Shown in pieces: positions 1-5,422 of a DNA stretch of 7,771 bases. This DNA comes from Alphaproteobacteria bacterium (GTDB lineage: Bacteria > Pseudomonadota > Alphaproteobacteria > Caulobacterales > Maricaulaceae), in the NCBI GenBank assembly GCA_030428405.1, contig JAUIEH010000111.1, forward strand, positions 1 to 7,771, given 5' to 3'. The position numbers were made by a program, and so were the translations under genes. The notes under the pieces are model-generated. The model saw only the letters and a program-made list of their open reading frames with translations. It was not told the origin of the DNA and did no database searches. Each line of letters opens with the position of its first letter. Position 1 is the first letter of the stretch.

Positions 1-246
1 GGACGCCCCGCGCACGAGCCCCGCAATGTCGACGAAATTCATGCGCGTCGGGATGACCTCTTTCGAGCCGGCGAGCTTCGCCAGTTCCTCGACGCGCGGG
101 TCCGGCACGGCGACTTCGCCGACATTCGGCTCGATCGTACAGAACGGATAATTCGCCGCCTGCGCTGCTGCGGTCTGCGTCAGGGCGTTGAAGAGGGTCG
201 ACTTGCCGACATTGGGCAGGCCGACAATGCCGCACTTAAAGCCCAT
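1..246 (-). CDS. ychF: YchF/Obg-family ATPase, 5' part (runs off the left edge)
   Basis: The visible 82 codons encode the N-terminal part of YchF (OLA1 homologue), a cytosolic P-loop NTPase of the TRAFAC/Obg group that prefers ATP over GTP and associates with ribosomes. The protein opens MGFKCGIVGLPNVGKST. The G1/Walker A motif GLPNVGKST is at residues 9-17, the YchF-typical segment NYPFCTIEPNVG at 32-43, and the G3 motif DIAGLVRGAS at 73-82, where a hydrophobic Leu stands at the position of the catalytic Gln of Ras, as is normal for this family. The ATG at 246 is chosen because the family begins exactly there; the Shine-Dalgarno is weak. In related genomes ychF usually follows pth on the same strand, whereas here a plus-strand gene separates them, so ychF probably has its own promoter. 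The NKxD-like specificity motif and the TGS domain lie outside the window. Confidence 0.97.
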   Translation of the reverse strand, partial: MGFKCGIVGLPNVGKSTLFNALTQTAAAQAANYPFCTIEPNVGEVAVPDPRVEELAKLAGSKEVIPTRMNFVDIAGLVRGAS

Positions 247-293
247 GATGGGGTCTCGCTTTGGGATTGCGCGCCGAGGCGGGGAAGGGCGAC

Positions 294-321
294 TTCCTAG
301 CGCCGCACGCGTTGGCGTCAA
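294..321 (-). promoter_or_regulatory. Weak candidate promoter for ychF
   Basis: Read on the minus strand, TTGACG (316-321) matches five of six -35 consensus bases and is followed after 16 bases by TAGGAA (294-299), a poor -10. Initiation here would give a leader of about 40 nt before the ychF ATG. The -35 is good and the -10 weak, so this is only a candidate. It lies in the 268-bp divergent gap (247-514), where I see no other gene. Confidence 0.3.
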
Positions 322-514
322 GCCGGGATCGCGCGGCGGCTCCCGGCTCGGCCTCAATTCCCCTTGTCGCAAAAGCAAACGCGCGCGCTCGGTGCGCAAT
401 TGCAACAATGCTGCGGCGCACCATAAACGTGAGTCGAATCTCCTTTGACTAACGAACGAAGCAGCCTACCGCTAGTACGCGATATGCCAGTGTCCACAAG
501 ATATGGAGGGGGAC

Positions 515-889
515 ATGGGTCGCTCGCGGATTAACAGAATCGATGATCCGTACGACTTCGCTTCCGACGATTCAGCAGCCTATTTCGAACCCAAGGCCGC
601 GCGCCGTCGCCGCTTGAATAAGCGCGCCGAGGCGGGATTGCGCGCCCAGGAGGTCAACCGTTCGGGCTCGCTGGCGAATCTGGAGCACGCAGCCAAGCGG
701 CTGCGCTCGTCCAAGGCGACCAAGCGCATTCTGCGCGTGCCCCAGTGGGATATGGATGTAGCCGCCGAGGCCATGCGCAATGCGGGCGTCTCCGGCGTCG
801 TGTCCAATCTGTCGGGAACAAAGCGCTTCAAAGTGCGCACGCGCAAGGAAGGCGGACCGGGCGCGCCCGGCCGCTCGCAGAGCTTCTAG
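515..889 (+). CDS. Small, strongly basic protein of unknown function
   Basis: I do not recognise this 124-residue protein. It has about 27 Arg/Lys against about 13 Asp/Glu, with a RRRR run near residue 31 and basic patches along its length (for example KRLRSSK and TKRFKVRTRK), and a Gly/Pro/Ser-rich tail. It has no signal peptide or membrane segment, so it is probably cytoplasmic; nucleic-acid or ribosome contact is possible but only an inference from charge. An in-frame ATG at 503 exists, but the ATG at 515 is preferred because a strong Shine-Dalgarno (GGAGGGGG, 505-512) sits two bases before it and actually overlaps the codons that follow the upstream ATG. Codon use looks like that of the neighbours, which supports real coding. 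A TTGACT hexamer at 445-450 could be a -35, but no good -10 follows at normal spacing. Its stop overlaps the stop of convergent pth. Confidence 0.75.
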   Translation: MGRSRINRIDDPYDFASDDSAAYFEPKAARRRRLNKRAEAGLRAQEVNRSGSLANLEHAAKRLRSSKATKRILRVPQWDMDVAAEAMRNAGVSGVVSNLSGTKRFKVRTRKEGGPGAPGRSQSF

Positions 890-1515
890 GCCTCGCCGGC
901 GGGGCCGGTCTCGCCCTCATCCGCTTCCGGCTTCGGCGCTGGAGCGAGATGCGTCACCCGGGTTTGAAAAGCGTCGTCGCGGCCCTCCGCCAAAAGGGGG
1001 GCCGCGCGCGCGCATGCTTCGCACAGCGCACTGACCCAGCCGGCTTCGGCCTTGTAAAAGTCCGACAAGACATATCCGTGCACGAGCCGCTTTTCGCCGG
1101 GATGGCCGATACCCATGCGCGCGCGTCGGAACTCCGGTCCGATCGCGGCGGAGATGGAGCGCAGGCCGTTATGCCCGGCGATGCCGCCGCCCGTCTTTAA
1201 ACGGAACTTGCCCGCCGCCAGGTCGAGCTCATCGTGAAACACGACGACATTGGCGGGCTCCACCTTGAAGAAACGCGCAGCTTCGCCGACGGCGCGACCG
1301 CTCTCATTCATGAAAGTCTGCGGCTTAAGCAGGAGGACGCGCTTCGGCCCGGCCTCGGTTTGCAGGACGCCCTCGGCGGCTGCGCTTTGAAATTTCGCGC
1401 GCCACGGTCCGATATCATGGACGCGCGCAATCTCGTCCACGGCCATGAAGCCGATATTGTGCCGGTTATTGGCGTAGCGCGCGCCGGGATTGCCGAGTCC
1501 CGCGATGATCAGCAT
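886..1515 (-). CDS. pth: Peptidyl-tRNA hydrolase
   Basis: Pth cleaves the ester bond of peptidyl-tRNAs released from stalled ribosomes and so recycles tRNA in the cytosol. The 209-residue protein begins MLIIAGLGNPGARY and carries the family's active-site positions: Asn9 in GLGNPG, the catalytic His19 in NRHNIGF, Asn70 in QTFMNESG, Asp95 in FHDELDL and Asn116 in GGGIAGHNGLRS. The length is slightly above the roughly 190-200 residues usual for the family, owing to a low-complexity Pro/Glu/Gly-rich C-terminal tail. A GGAG sits nine bases before the ATG. It lies 82 bp downstream of rplY on the same strand, a common pairing of translation genes; a short terminator-like hairpin in that gap may reduce read-through. 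The stop codon overlaps the stop of the convergent small basic gene. Confidence 0.98.
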   Translation of the reverse strand: MLIIAGLGNPGARYANNRHNIGFMAVDEIARVHDIGPWRAKFQSAAAEGVLQTEAGPKRVLLLKPQTFMNESGRAVGEAARFFKVEPANVVVFHDELDLAAGKFRLKTGGGIAGHNGLRSISAAIGPEFRRARMGIGHPGEKRLVHGYVLSDFYKAEAGWVSALCEACARAAPLLAEGRDDAFQTRVTHLAPAPKPEADEGETGPAGEA

Positions 1516-1526
1516 CGCGATTATCT

Positions 1527-1549
1527 CCGGCCGGGCCGGCGGCTCCGGC
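1527..1549 (-). promoter_or_regulatory. Overlapping GC hairpins just before pth
   Basis: Two five-base-pair stems share one arm. GCCGG (1535-1539) can pair with CCGGC at 1527-1531 (3-nt loop) or with CCGGC at 1545-1549 (5-nt loop), so the two structures are mutually exclusive. On the pth transcript the downstream arm abuts the GGAG ribosome-binding site, so folding could tune pth translation. Chance is possible in such a GC-rich stretch. Confidence 0.35.
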
Positions 1550-1553
1550 TGTC

Positions 1554-1570
1554 AAAAAAGCCGAAGCGGC
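1554..1570 (-). terminator. Short terminator-like hairpin after rplY
   Basis: On the minus strand, GCCG-CTT-CGGC (1570 down to 1560) is followed at once by six T residues (1559-1554). The stem is only four base pairs, so termination is probably partial, which would let some rplY transcripts continue into pth. It begins 27 bases after the rplY stop codon. Confidence 0.45.
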
Positions 1571-1597
1571 CAGCAATGAACGAATGCGAAGCGAGGA

Positions 1598-2260
1598 TCA
1601 GTCTTCCGACTTGTCTTCGTCCTCTTCGCCGACGCGCGGAACCTCGACGGATTCCTCTCCGTCGCCCTCGGCCTCGTCGTCCTCTTCAGACGCGCTCGGG
1701 CCGGCGCTGGTGATCGTCGCGATGGTGAAGTCGCGATCCGAAATCGTCGGCGCCACATTAGGCGGCAGCGCAATCGCGGAGATGTGCACGCTGTCATTGA
1801 TGTCGAGGCCGTCGAGGTCGACGACGATTTCGGCCGGAATGGCGTCGGCCGGGCAGTCGAGCTCAATCGTGTGGCGCACGACATTGAGCGCGCCGCCGCG
1901 CTTGAGGCCGGGCGACTTGCCTTCATTGATGAAGTGCACCGGCACTTCGATCGAGACGATCTGGTCGCCCTGGACGCGGAAGAAGTCGATATGAAGCGGC
2001 TTCATCGTGACCGGATGGAACTGGATGTCCTTGATCAGCGCCTTTTGCGTCGCGCCGTCGAGTTTCAGCTCGATCATCTGCGAGAGCAGGCCGCCGCGAT
2101 TGAGACCGCGCACGAGATCGTTGAGCTTCAGCGAGATCGCCGAGGGCTGATCAGCGCCGCCATAGATGACGCCGGGAACCAGACCTTCGCGTCGCGCTTC
2201 GCGCGCGCCGCCCGTGCCGGTGCGGTCGCGGCTGACGATGTCAAATACGATCTGGCTCAT
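1598..2260 (-). CDS. rplY: Ribosomal protein bL25, long CTC/TL5 form
   Basis: bL25 binds 5S rRNA in the central protuberance of the 50S subunit. The 220-residue product is the long CTC/TL5 type: an N-terminal 5S-rRNA-binding L25 domain (about residues 5-95; REARREGLVPGVIYGG near the start is typical) and a C-terminal beta domain (about 96-188; note HIDFFRV and IEVPVHFINEGKSPG). It ends in a 32-residue acidic tail (189-220) with 17 Asp/Glu. An open frame extends upstream to 2335, but the ATG at 2260 is chosen because the family starts MSQIVFDI-like and the upstream codons overlap the leader hairpin. Purine-rich AGGAAAG lies about ten bases upstream. It has its own strong-looking promoter and structured leader, and pth follows. 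Confidence 0.97.
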   Translation of the reverse strand: MSQIVFDIVSRDRTGTGGAREARREGLVPGVIYGGADQPSAISLKLNDLVRGLNRGGLLSQMIELKLDGATQKALIKDIQFHPVTMKPLHIDFFRVQGDQIVSIEVPVHFINEGKSPGLKRGGALNVVRHTIELDCPADAIPAEIVVDLDGLDINDSVHISAIALPPNVAPTISDRDFTIATITSAGPSASEEDDEAEGDGEESVEVPRVGEEDEDKSED

Positions 2261-2277
2261 GTCTTCGGCGCTTTCCT

Positions 2278-2347
2278 TCCTGCGCAGGACCGATAGCGCG
2301 AAAAGCCGCCCGTGATCGGGGCGGCGCGGCGACATCGCGGACCCGCG
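2278..2347 (-). promoter_or_regulatory. Structured 5' leader of rplY with terminator-like hairpin
   Basis: Between the candidate promoter and the rplY ATG there are three inverted repeats in a row. CGCGG/CCGCG pairs at 2336-2347. A perfect seven-bp stem pairs 2305-2311 (GCCGCCC) with 2319-2325 (GGGCGGC) across a 7-nt loop and is followed on the minus strand by TTTT (2304-2301). A 12-base palindrome (TCCTGCGCAGGA) lies at 2278-2289 next to the purine-rich ribosome-binding region. The middle element has the form of an intrinsic terminator inside the leader, as expected for attenuation or autogenous control by a ribosomal protein. It could instead be the terminator of the small gene at 2422-2574. 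Confidence 0.5.
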
Positions 2348-2363
2348 TGCATTAGAGCGGCGC

Positions 2364-2392
2364 TCTATAGGCGATCAAAGCGCTGCGCACAA
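2364..2392 (-). promoter_or_regulatory. Sigma-70-type promoter for rplY
   Basis: On the minus strand TTGTGC (2387-2392) and TATAGA (2364-2369) are separated by exactly 17 bases. Initiation would fall near 2357 and give a leader of roughly 97 nt before the rplY ATG. A short inverted repeat AGAGC/GCTCT (2354-2366) overlaps the -10 and the expected start site and might be an operator. Confidence 0.6.
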
Positions 2393-2421
2393 GCATGACG
2401 GCGCGCATCGTTTTACGCGCA

Positions 2422-2574
2422 TCAGGCGCGCGCAGCGCCTTTGGCGGATTGATATGGCGTGACCCAACGCACATCACCTTGCGACGGCGCATCGAGCGCG
2501 ACGTCTGCAGCGAAGCAACCCGCGACCAGTGCGATCGCGGCGGCGGCGGTCATGCCGAGCAGAGCATTCTTCAT
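2422..2574 (-). CDS. Putative small lipoprotein, 50 residues
   Basis: I do not recognise a family. The predicted protein starts MKNALLGMTAAAAIALVAGC: a Lys near the N terminus, a hydrophobic Ala/Leu-rich core, and a LVAGC lipobox that would place the lipidated Cys at residue 20. The mature part would be only about 31 residues, ending WVTPYQSAKGAARA. The ATG at 2574 is chosen because GAGG lies nine bases upstream and it gives a compact signal peptide; an in-frame ATG at 2589 would add five residues. Only signal sequence and size speak for its reality, so it could be a chance frame, but lipobox, ribosome-binding site and position in an otherwise empty 426-bp gap (2261-2686) make it credible. 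If real, it would be processed by Lgt, whose gene is encoded nearby, and LspA. A weak candidate promoter (TTCAGC, 18 bases, CATATT) lies upstream. Confidence 0.55.
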   Translation of the reverse strand: MKNALLGMTAAAAIALVAGCFAADVALDAPSQGDVRWVTPYQSAKGAARA

Positions 2575-2663
2575 CTTGCTTGGCCTCATTGGTGTTTCTC
2601 GTTGCCGCGCACAATATGCTGCGGCGCCGAACACGCGCTGAAGCCGGCATTCAGATACCGTTC

Positions 2664-2680
2664 ACCCGGTCAGGCCGGGT
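2664..2680 (-). terminator. Hairpin just after prs, no T run
   Basis: A perfect six-bp inverted repeat, ACCCGG (2664-2669) and CCGGGT (2675-2680) with a five-base loop, begins seven bases after the prs stop codon. No T tract follows on the minus strand, so it is not a canonical intrinsic terminator; it may protect the 3' end or assist termination. Confidence 0.35.
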
Positions 2681-2686
2681 CAGGGC

Positions 2687-3628
2687 TCAGTCGAACAGCT
2701 TGGAGACGGATTCTTCGTTGGCGATCCGGCGAATGGCTTCGCCGATCAGCGGCGCCACGGAGATTTCGCGGAATTTCTTGGCCGCCAGCACGTGGTCGGG
2801 CTGCTCAATCGTGTCGGTGATGACCAGCTCGCTGAGATTGGAGGCTTCGATCCGGGCGACGGCGTCCTTCGAGCCGGCCGCCAACACGCCGTGACTGATA
2901 TAAGCGGAGACCTGCTCGGCGCCTTCCTTCAGAAGCGCTTCGGCCGCGTTGCACAGCGTGCCGCCGGAATCGACGATGTCGTCGACCAGCACGCAGATGC
3001 GGCCGTCAACGTCGCCAATAATGTTCATGACTTCGGCTTCGCCTGGGCGCGGACGGCGCTTGTCGACGATGGCGATTTCACAGCCCAGCCGCTCAGCCAG
3101 GAAACGCGCGCGCACGACGCCGCCGACATCGGGTGAAACGATCATCAGCTCGCGCGAATTATAGTTGCGCTTGATGTCTTCCTCGATGACGGGGGCGGCG
3201 TAGAGATTATCGACGGGCACGTCGAAAAAGCCCTGGATCTGGCCGGCGTGCAAATCCATCGTCAGTACGCGATCGGTCTTGGCGGCCGTGATCATGTTCG
3301 CCACGAGCTTGGCTGAAATCGGCGTGCGCCCGCCGGTTTTGCGGTCCTGACGGCCATAGCCGAAATAGGGCATCACCGCTGTGATCCGCTTTGCGCTCGC
3401 GCGCTGCAGCGCATCGATGCAGACCAAAAGCTGCATAAGATGGTCATTGGCGGGATAGGCGCTGGATTGAATGACGAAGACGTCCTGTCCGCGCACATTC
3501 TCATCGATCGTGACGAAGACTTCGGAATCCGGGAAGTGCTTCACCACCGCTTTGGTCAGCGGCGCATCCAGATAATCCGCAACAGCTTGAGCCAATCGCT
3601 GATTGGCCATGCCGGTCAGAAGTTTCAT
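2687..3628 (-). CDS. prs: Ribose-phosphate pyrophosphokinase (PRPP synthetase)
   Basis: Prs transfers pyrophosphate from ATP to ribose 5-phosphate to give PRPP, the precursor of purine, pyrimidine, histidine, tryptophan and NAD synthesis; it acts in the cytosol as a hexamer. The 313-residue protein has the usual length and all hallmarks: FPDSE at 32-36, PYFGYGRQDRK at 87-97 (nucleotide and flexible-loop region), DLHAGQIQGFF at 125-135 (family signature), the catalytic Lys-Arg segment VDKRRPRPG at 188-196 and the PRPP-binding loop VDDIVDSGGT at 215-224, then the conserved C-terminal IRRIANEESVSKLF. This is the class I, phosphate-activated type. The ATG at 3628 matches the family start MKLLTG and has a G-rich ribosome-binding site seven bases upstream. 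It follows pgeF after 102 bp on the same strand; I could not define a convincing promoter in that gap. Confidence 0.99.
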   Translation of the reverse strand: MKLLTGMANQRLAQAVADYLDAPLTKAVVKHFPDSEVFVTIDENVRGQDVFVIQSSAYPANDHLMQLLVCIDALQRASAKRITAVMPYFGYGRQDRKTGGRTPISAKLVANMITAAKTDRVLTMDLHAGQIQGFFDVPVDNLYAAPVIEEDIKRNYNSRELMIVSPDVGGVVRARFLAERLGCEIAIVDKRRPRPGEAEVMNIIGDVDGRICVLVDDIVDSGGTLCNAAEALLKEGAEQVSAYISHGVLAAGSKDAVARIEASNLSELVITDTIEQPDHVLAAKKFREISVAPLIGEAIRRIANEESVSKLFD

Positions 3629-3730
3629 GCGAGTGCCCCCCGGTTCACGCGCGGTCTTGCTAGCAGAGGCGCCGCGCCCGCGAAAAGCTAAATGTCGGTT
3701 TTGTGAAACTTGGACGCAGGCGCAAGCGGC

Positions 3731-4531
3731 TCACGGCGCGATCATGATGGCGGAATAGTTCCGGCCATAGTCGATTTCACCCGCATGAACGCCGCGGCGA
3801 TGGCTGAAATAGCGTGTTTCCTCGCCATAGGTGCAATGGCGCAGCGCTTCGATGCGGGTCAAGCCTGCGCGCATCAGCCGGCGTGCGACATAGCCGGAAA
3901 GGTCGAAGCGCGCGCGATCGCCGTGGCTCTCGTCTTTGCGGAAAAACGCCGCCGAGGACGGATCCTCTTCAGCGAAGCGCGCGACGAATTCGGGGCCGAC
4001 CTCGTAATTGTCCTGCGAGATGCATGGTCCCACAGCGGCGCGGATGTGCTCCCGACGCGCGCCGAGTCGCGTCATCTTTTCAAGCGCATCTTCCAGGACG
4101 CCGCTGAGCGCGCCGCGCCAGCCCGCATGGGCGGCGGCGACGACGCCGGCGTCGGCGTCTGCGAAGAGGACGGGCGCGCAATCGGCCGTGACGACGCCGA
4201 CAGCGAGGCCGGGCGTCTTCGTCACCAGCGCATCGACCTGCGGACGCTCATCGCCAAACGGCGCTTCGACGATCAGCGCACGGTCGGAATGGACTTGATA
4301 GGCGCTGAGCAGTCTCCCGGGGTCGTTGAGATCGAGCGCTTCAGCGATGCGCCGGCGGTTCTCTGCGACATTGGCGGGCGCATCATCCGCGCCGAAGCCG
4401 GCGTTGAGGCTCTCGAGCGCGCCGGTCGATACCCCGCCTTCGCGGCCGAAAAAACCGTGGCGCAGGCCGTCAAACGCGGCCAGTCCGGGCGCTTCGAGAA
4501 AAGGCGGGCGCTCATCATCGGCGGCGCGCAT
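3731..4531 (-). CDS. pgeF: Peptidoglycan editing factor PgeF (YfiH/laccase-domain family)
   Basis: PgeF-family proteins are cytosolic metal-binding hydrolases. E. coli PgeF removes L-serine wrongly built into peptidoglycan precursors in place of L-alanine, and other members act on purine nucleosides or show polyphenol oxidase activity. This 266-residue protein has the conserved zinc-site pattern: His81 in YQVHSD, Cys118 in VTADCAPVLF and His135 in AAHAGWRG, followed by AAVGPCIS (about 165-172) and the C-terminal FSHRRG...GRNYSAI block. A TTG two codons upstream (4537) is in frame, but the ATG at 4531 is preferred because AGGAG lies eight bases before it and only two before the TTG. In many alphaproteobacteria pgeF directly follows the midA-like gene; here two other genes stand between them, so pgeF must be transcribed from the 107-bp gap shared with the divergent sulfotransferase. 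Confidence 0.95.
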   Translation of the reverse strand: MRAADDERPPFLEAPGLAAFDGLRHGFFGREGGVSTGALESLNAGFGADDAPANVAENRRRIAEALDLNDPGRLLSAYQVHSDRALIVEAPFGDERPQVDALVTKTPGLAVGVVTADCAPVLFADADAGVVAAAHAGWRGALSGVLEDALEKMTRLGARREHIRAAVGPCISQDNYEVGPEFVARFAEEDPSSAAFFRKDESHGDRARFDLSGYVARRLMRAGLTRIEALRHCTYGEETRYFSHRRGVHAGEIDYGRNYSAIMIAP

Positions 4532-4638
4532 GCGCAAGTCTCCTTCCGAGCCGCGCTCATCGCTGGCTCAGGCGCTGAGAGTGATGCAAGACTCGGCGGC
4601 GTCGAACAAGACTGCGGCGAGGTGAGAAGGGCGCAGAC

Positions 4639-5403
4639 ATGACCGATGAGCTTCGCGAGAAGCGGTTTTTGTTCATCGCCGGAACGGCGCGCTCGGGCAC
4701 GTCGGCTTTCGCCGAACTCTTATGCGCGCATTCCGAGATGGTCGTGTGCAATGAGCGCTTCTACCGGCTCGCCAACGAGGCGCGCATCGCGGAGCTGAAC
4801 CCGGAGGCGTTTGCGCCCGAACGCCTGCTCTATCCGAGTGCGGACGAGACCCATAATCACGACTGGAACAACGGCGGTCCGTACCAGAAGCGCTTGACTG
4901 AAAAATATCCGCGCGCGCGGATCCTTGGCGACAAGGTCCCGCATTATCACCACCACGCAGACCACATCGCCGCACAGTTTCCCGACTGCCGCTTCATCTT
5001 TCTCAGCCGCAATGTCTATGACGTGGCCAATTCCTGGCAAAAGCGCAAAGACGATCCCGAAGACAAGGTCTGGACGGATGGGTTTCGCAAGGCGGTCAGG
5101 TTCTGGAACGCTGACAATCGCATGCTGGCGCGCCTGGCGCAGCGCTTTGGAGAGCGCGTCGCGGTCGTCTCCTATGAGCGCCTTTATTCGTATGCACCCA
5201 ATTATCTGAGGGAAATTCTACGCTTTCTCGACGTCAGCGAGGACGATCGTTTCATCCATGAAGCCTATGGCCGCGCCACGCGCGACTGGATGAAGCGCTT
5301 CGCTCAGCCTCTGATCCTCTCGCGCGATGACATCGCCTGGATCGAAGAGCACGCTGACACGGACCTGCAGCGCGCGCTTATAGACGCTGGCGAGCGTTGG
5401 TGA
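4639..5403 (+). CDS. PAPS-dependent sulfotransferase family protein
   Basis: The 254-residue protein matches the sulfotransferase fold (Sulfotransfer_3-like). The 5'-phosphosulfate-binding loop is FIAGTARSGTSAFAELL (12-28), and the 3'-phosphate-binding strand-helix is RFIFLSRNVYDVANSW (118-133), with Arg124 and Ser132 eight residues apart as in known sulfotransferases. GDKVPHYHHHADHI (97-110) contains the Lys-x-Pro segment common in this family and an unusual His cluster. The expected reaction is transfer of sulfate from PAPS to a hydroxyl or amino group; the acceptor cannot be read from sequence. There is no signal peptide or membrane segment, so it is probably cytosolic. GAAGG lies eight bases before the ATG. 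It is the only long plus-strand gene in a minus-strand block, divergent from pgeF and convergent with the WYL/TerB gene, so it has no obvious operon partner and is probably an acquired accessory gene. I saw no clear promoter. Confidence 0.88.
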   Translation: MTDELREKRFLFIAGTARSGTSAFAELLCAHSEMVVCNERFYRLANEARIAELNPEAFAPERLLYPSADETHNHDWNNGGPYQKRLTEKYPRARILGDKVPHYHHHADHIAAQFPDCRFIFLSRNVYDVANSWQKRKDDPEDKVWTDGFRKAVRFWNADNRMLARLAQRFGERVAVVSYERLYSYAPNYLREILRFLDVSEDDRFIHEAYGRATRDWMKRFAQPLILSRDDIAWIEEHADTDLQRALIDAGERW

Positions 5404-5422
5404 GGGCGTAGCGTCACCCAAC
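5396..5422. terminator. Inverted repeat across two convergent stop codons
   Basis: GTTGGTGA (5396-5403) and TCACCCAAC (5414-5422) pair with one bulged base around a ten-base loop. The arms contain the TGA of the sulfotransferase gene and the TGA (TCA on plus) of the WYL/TerB gene. Neither strand shows a T run after it, so it would be a non-canonical bidirectional terminator at best. Confidence 0.35.

Noticed and set aside
236..424. A 62-codon minus-strand frame upstream of and overlapping the ychF start
   Set aside because: An AAAGGAG lies upstream but about 15 bases from the ATG, the peptide is low-complexity Ala/Arg-rich, and it overlaps ychF in another frame; more likely part of the divergent control region.
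431..440. Two adjacent GANTC sites (GAGTC, GAATC) before the small basic gene, possible CcrM/GcrA control
   Set aside because: GANTC is short and expected many times in 7.8 kb by chance; no CtrA-type box accompanies it and the gene is not a known cell-cycle gene.
1784..2296. A 170-codon plus-strand frame opposite rplY
   Set aside because: It is a shadow of the rplY codon pattern; it has no recognisable domain and would require rplY to be non-coding.
2305..2325. Plus-strand reading of the rplY leader hairpin as a terminator
   Set aside because: No T run follows the stem on the plus strand; the T run is only present on the minus strand, where rplY is transcribed.
3710..4642. A 310-codon open frame on the plus strand opposite pgeF
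   Set aside because: It lies antisense to pgeF, which has clear active-site motifs and a good ribosome-binding site. Long antisense frames are expected in GC-rich coding DNA, and its translation resembles no family.
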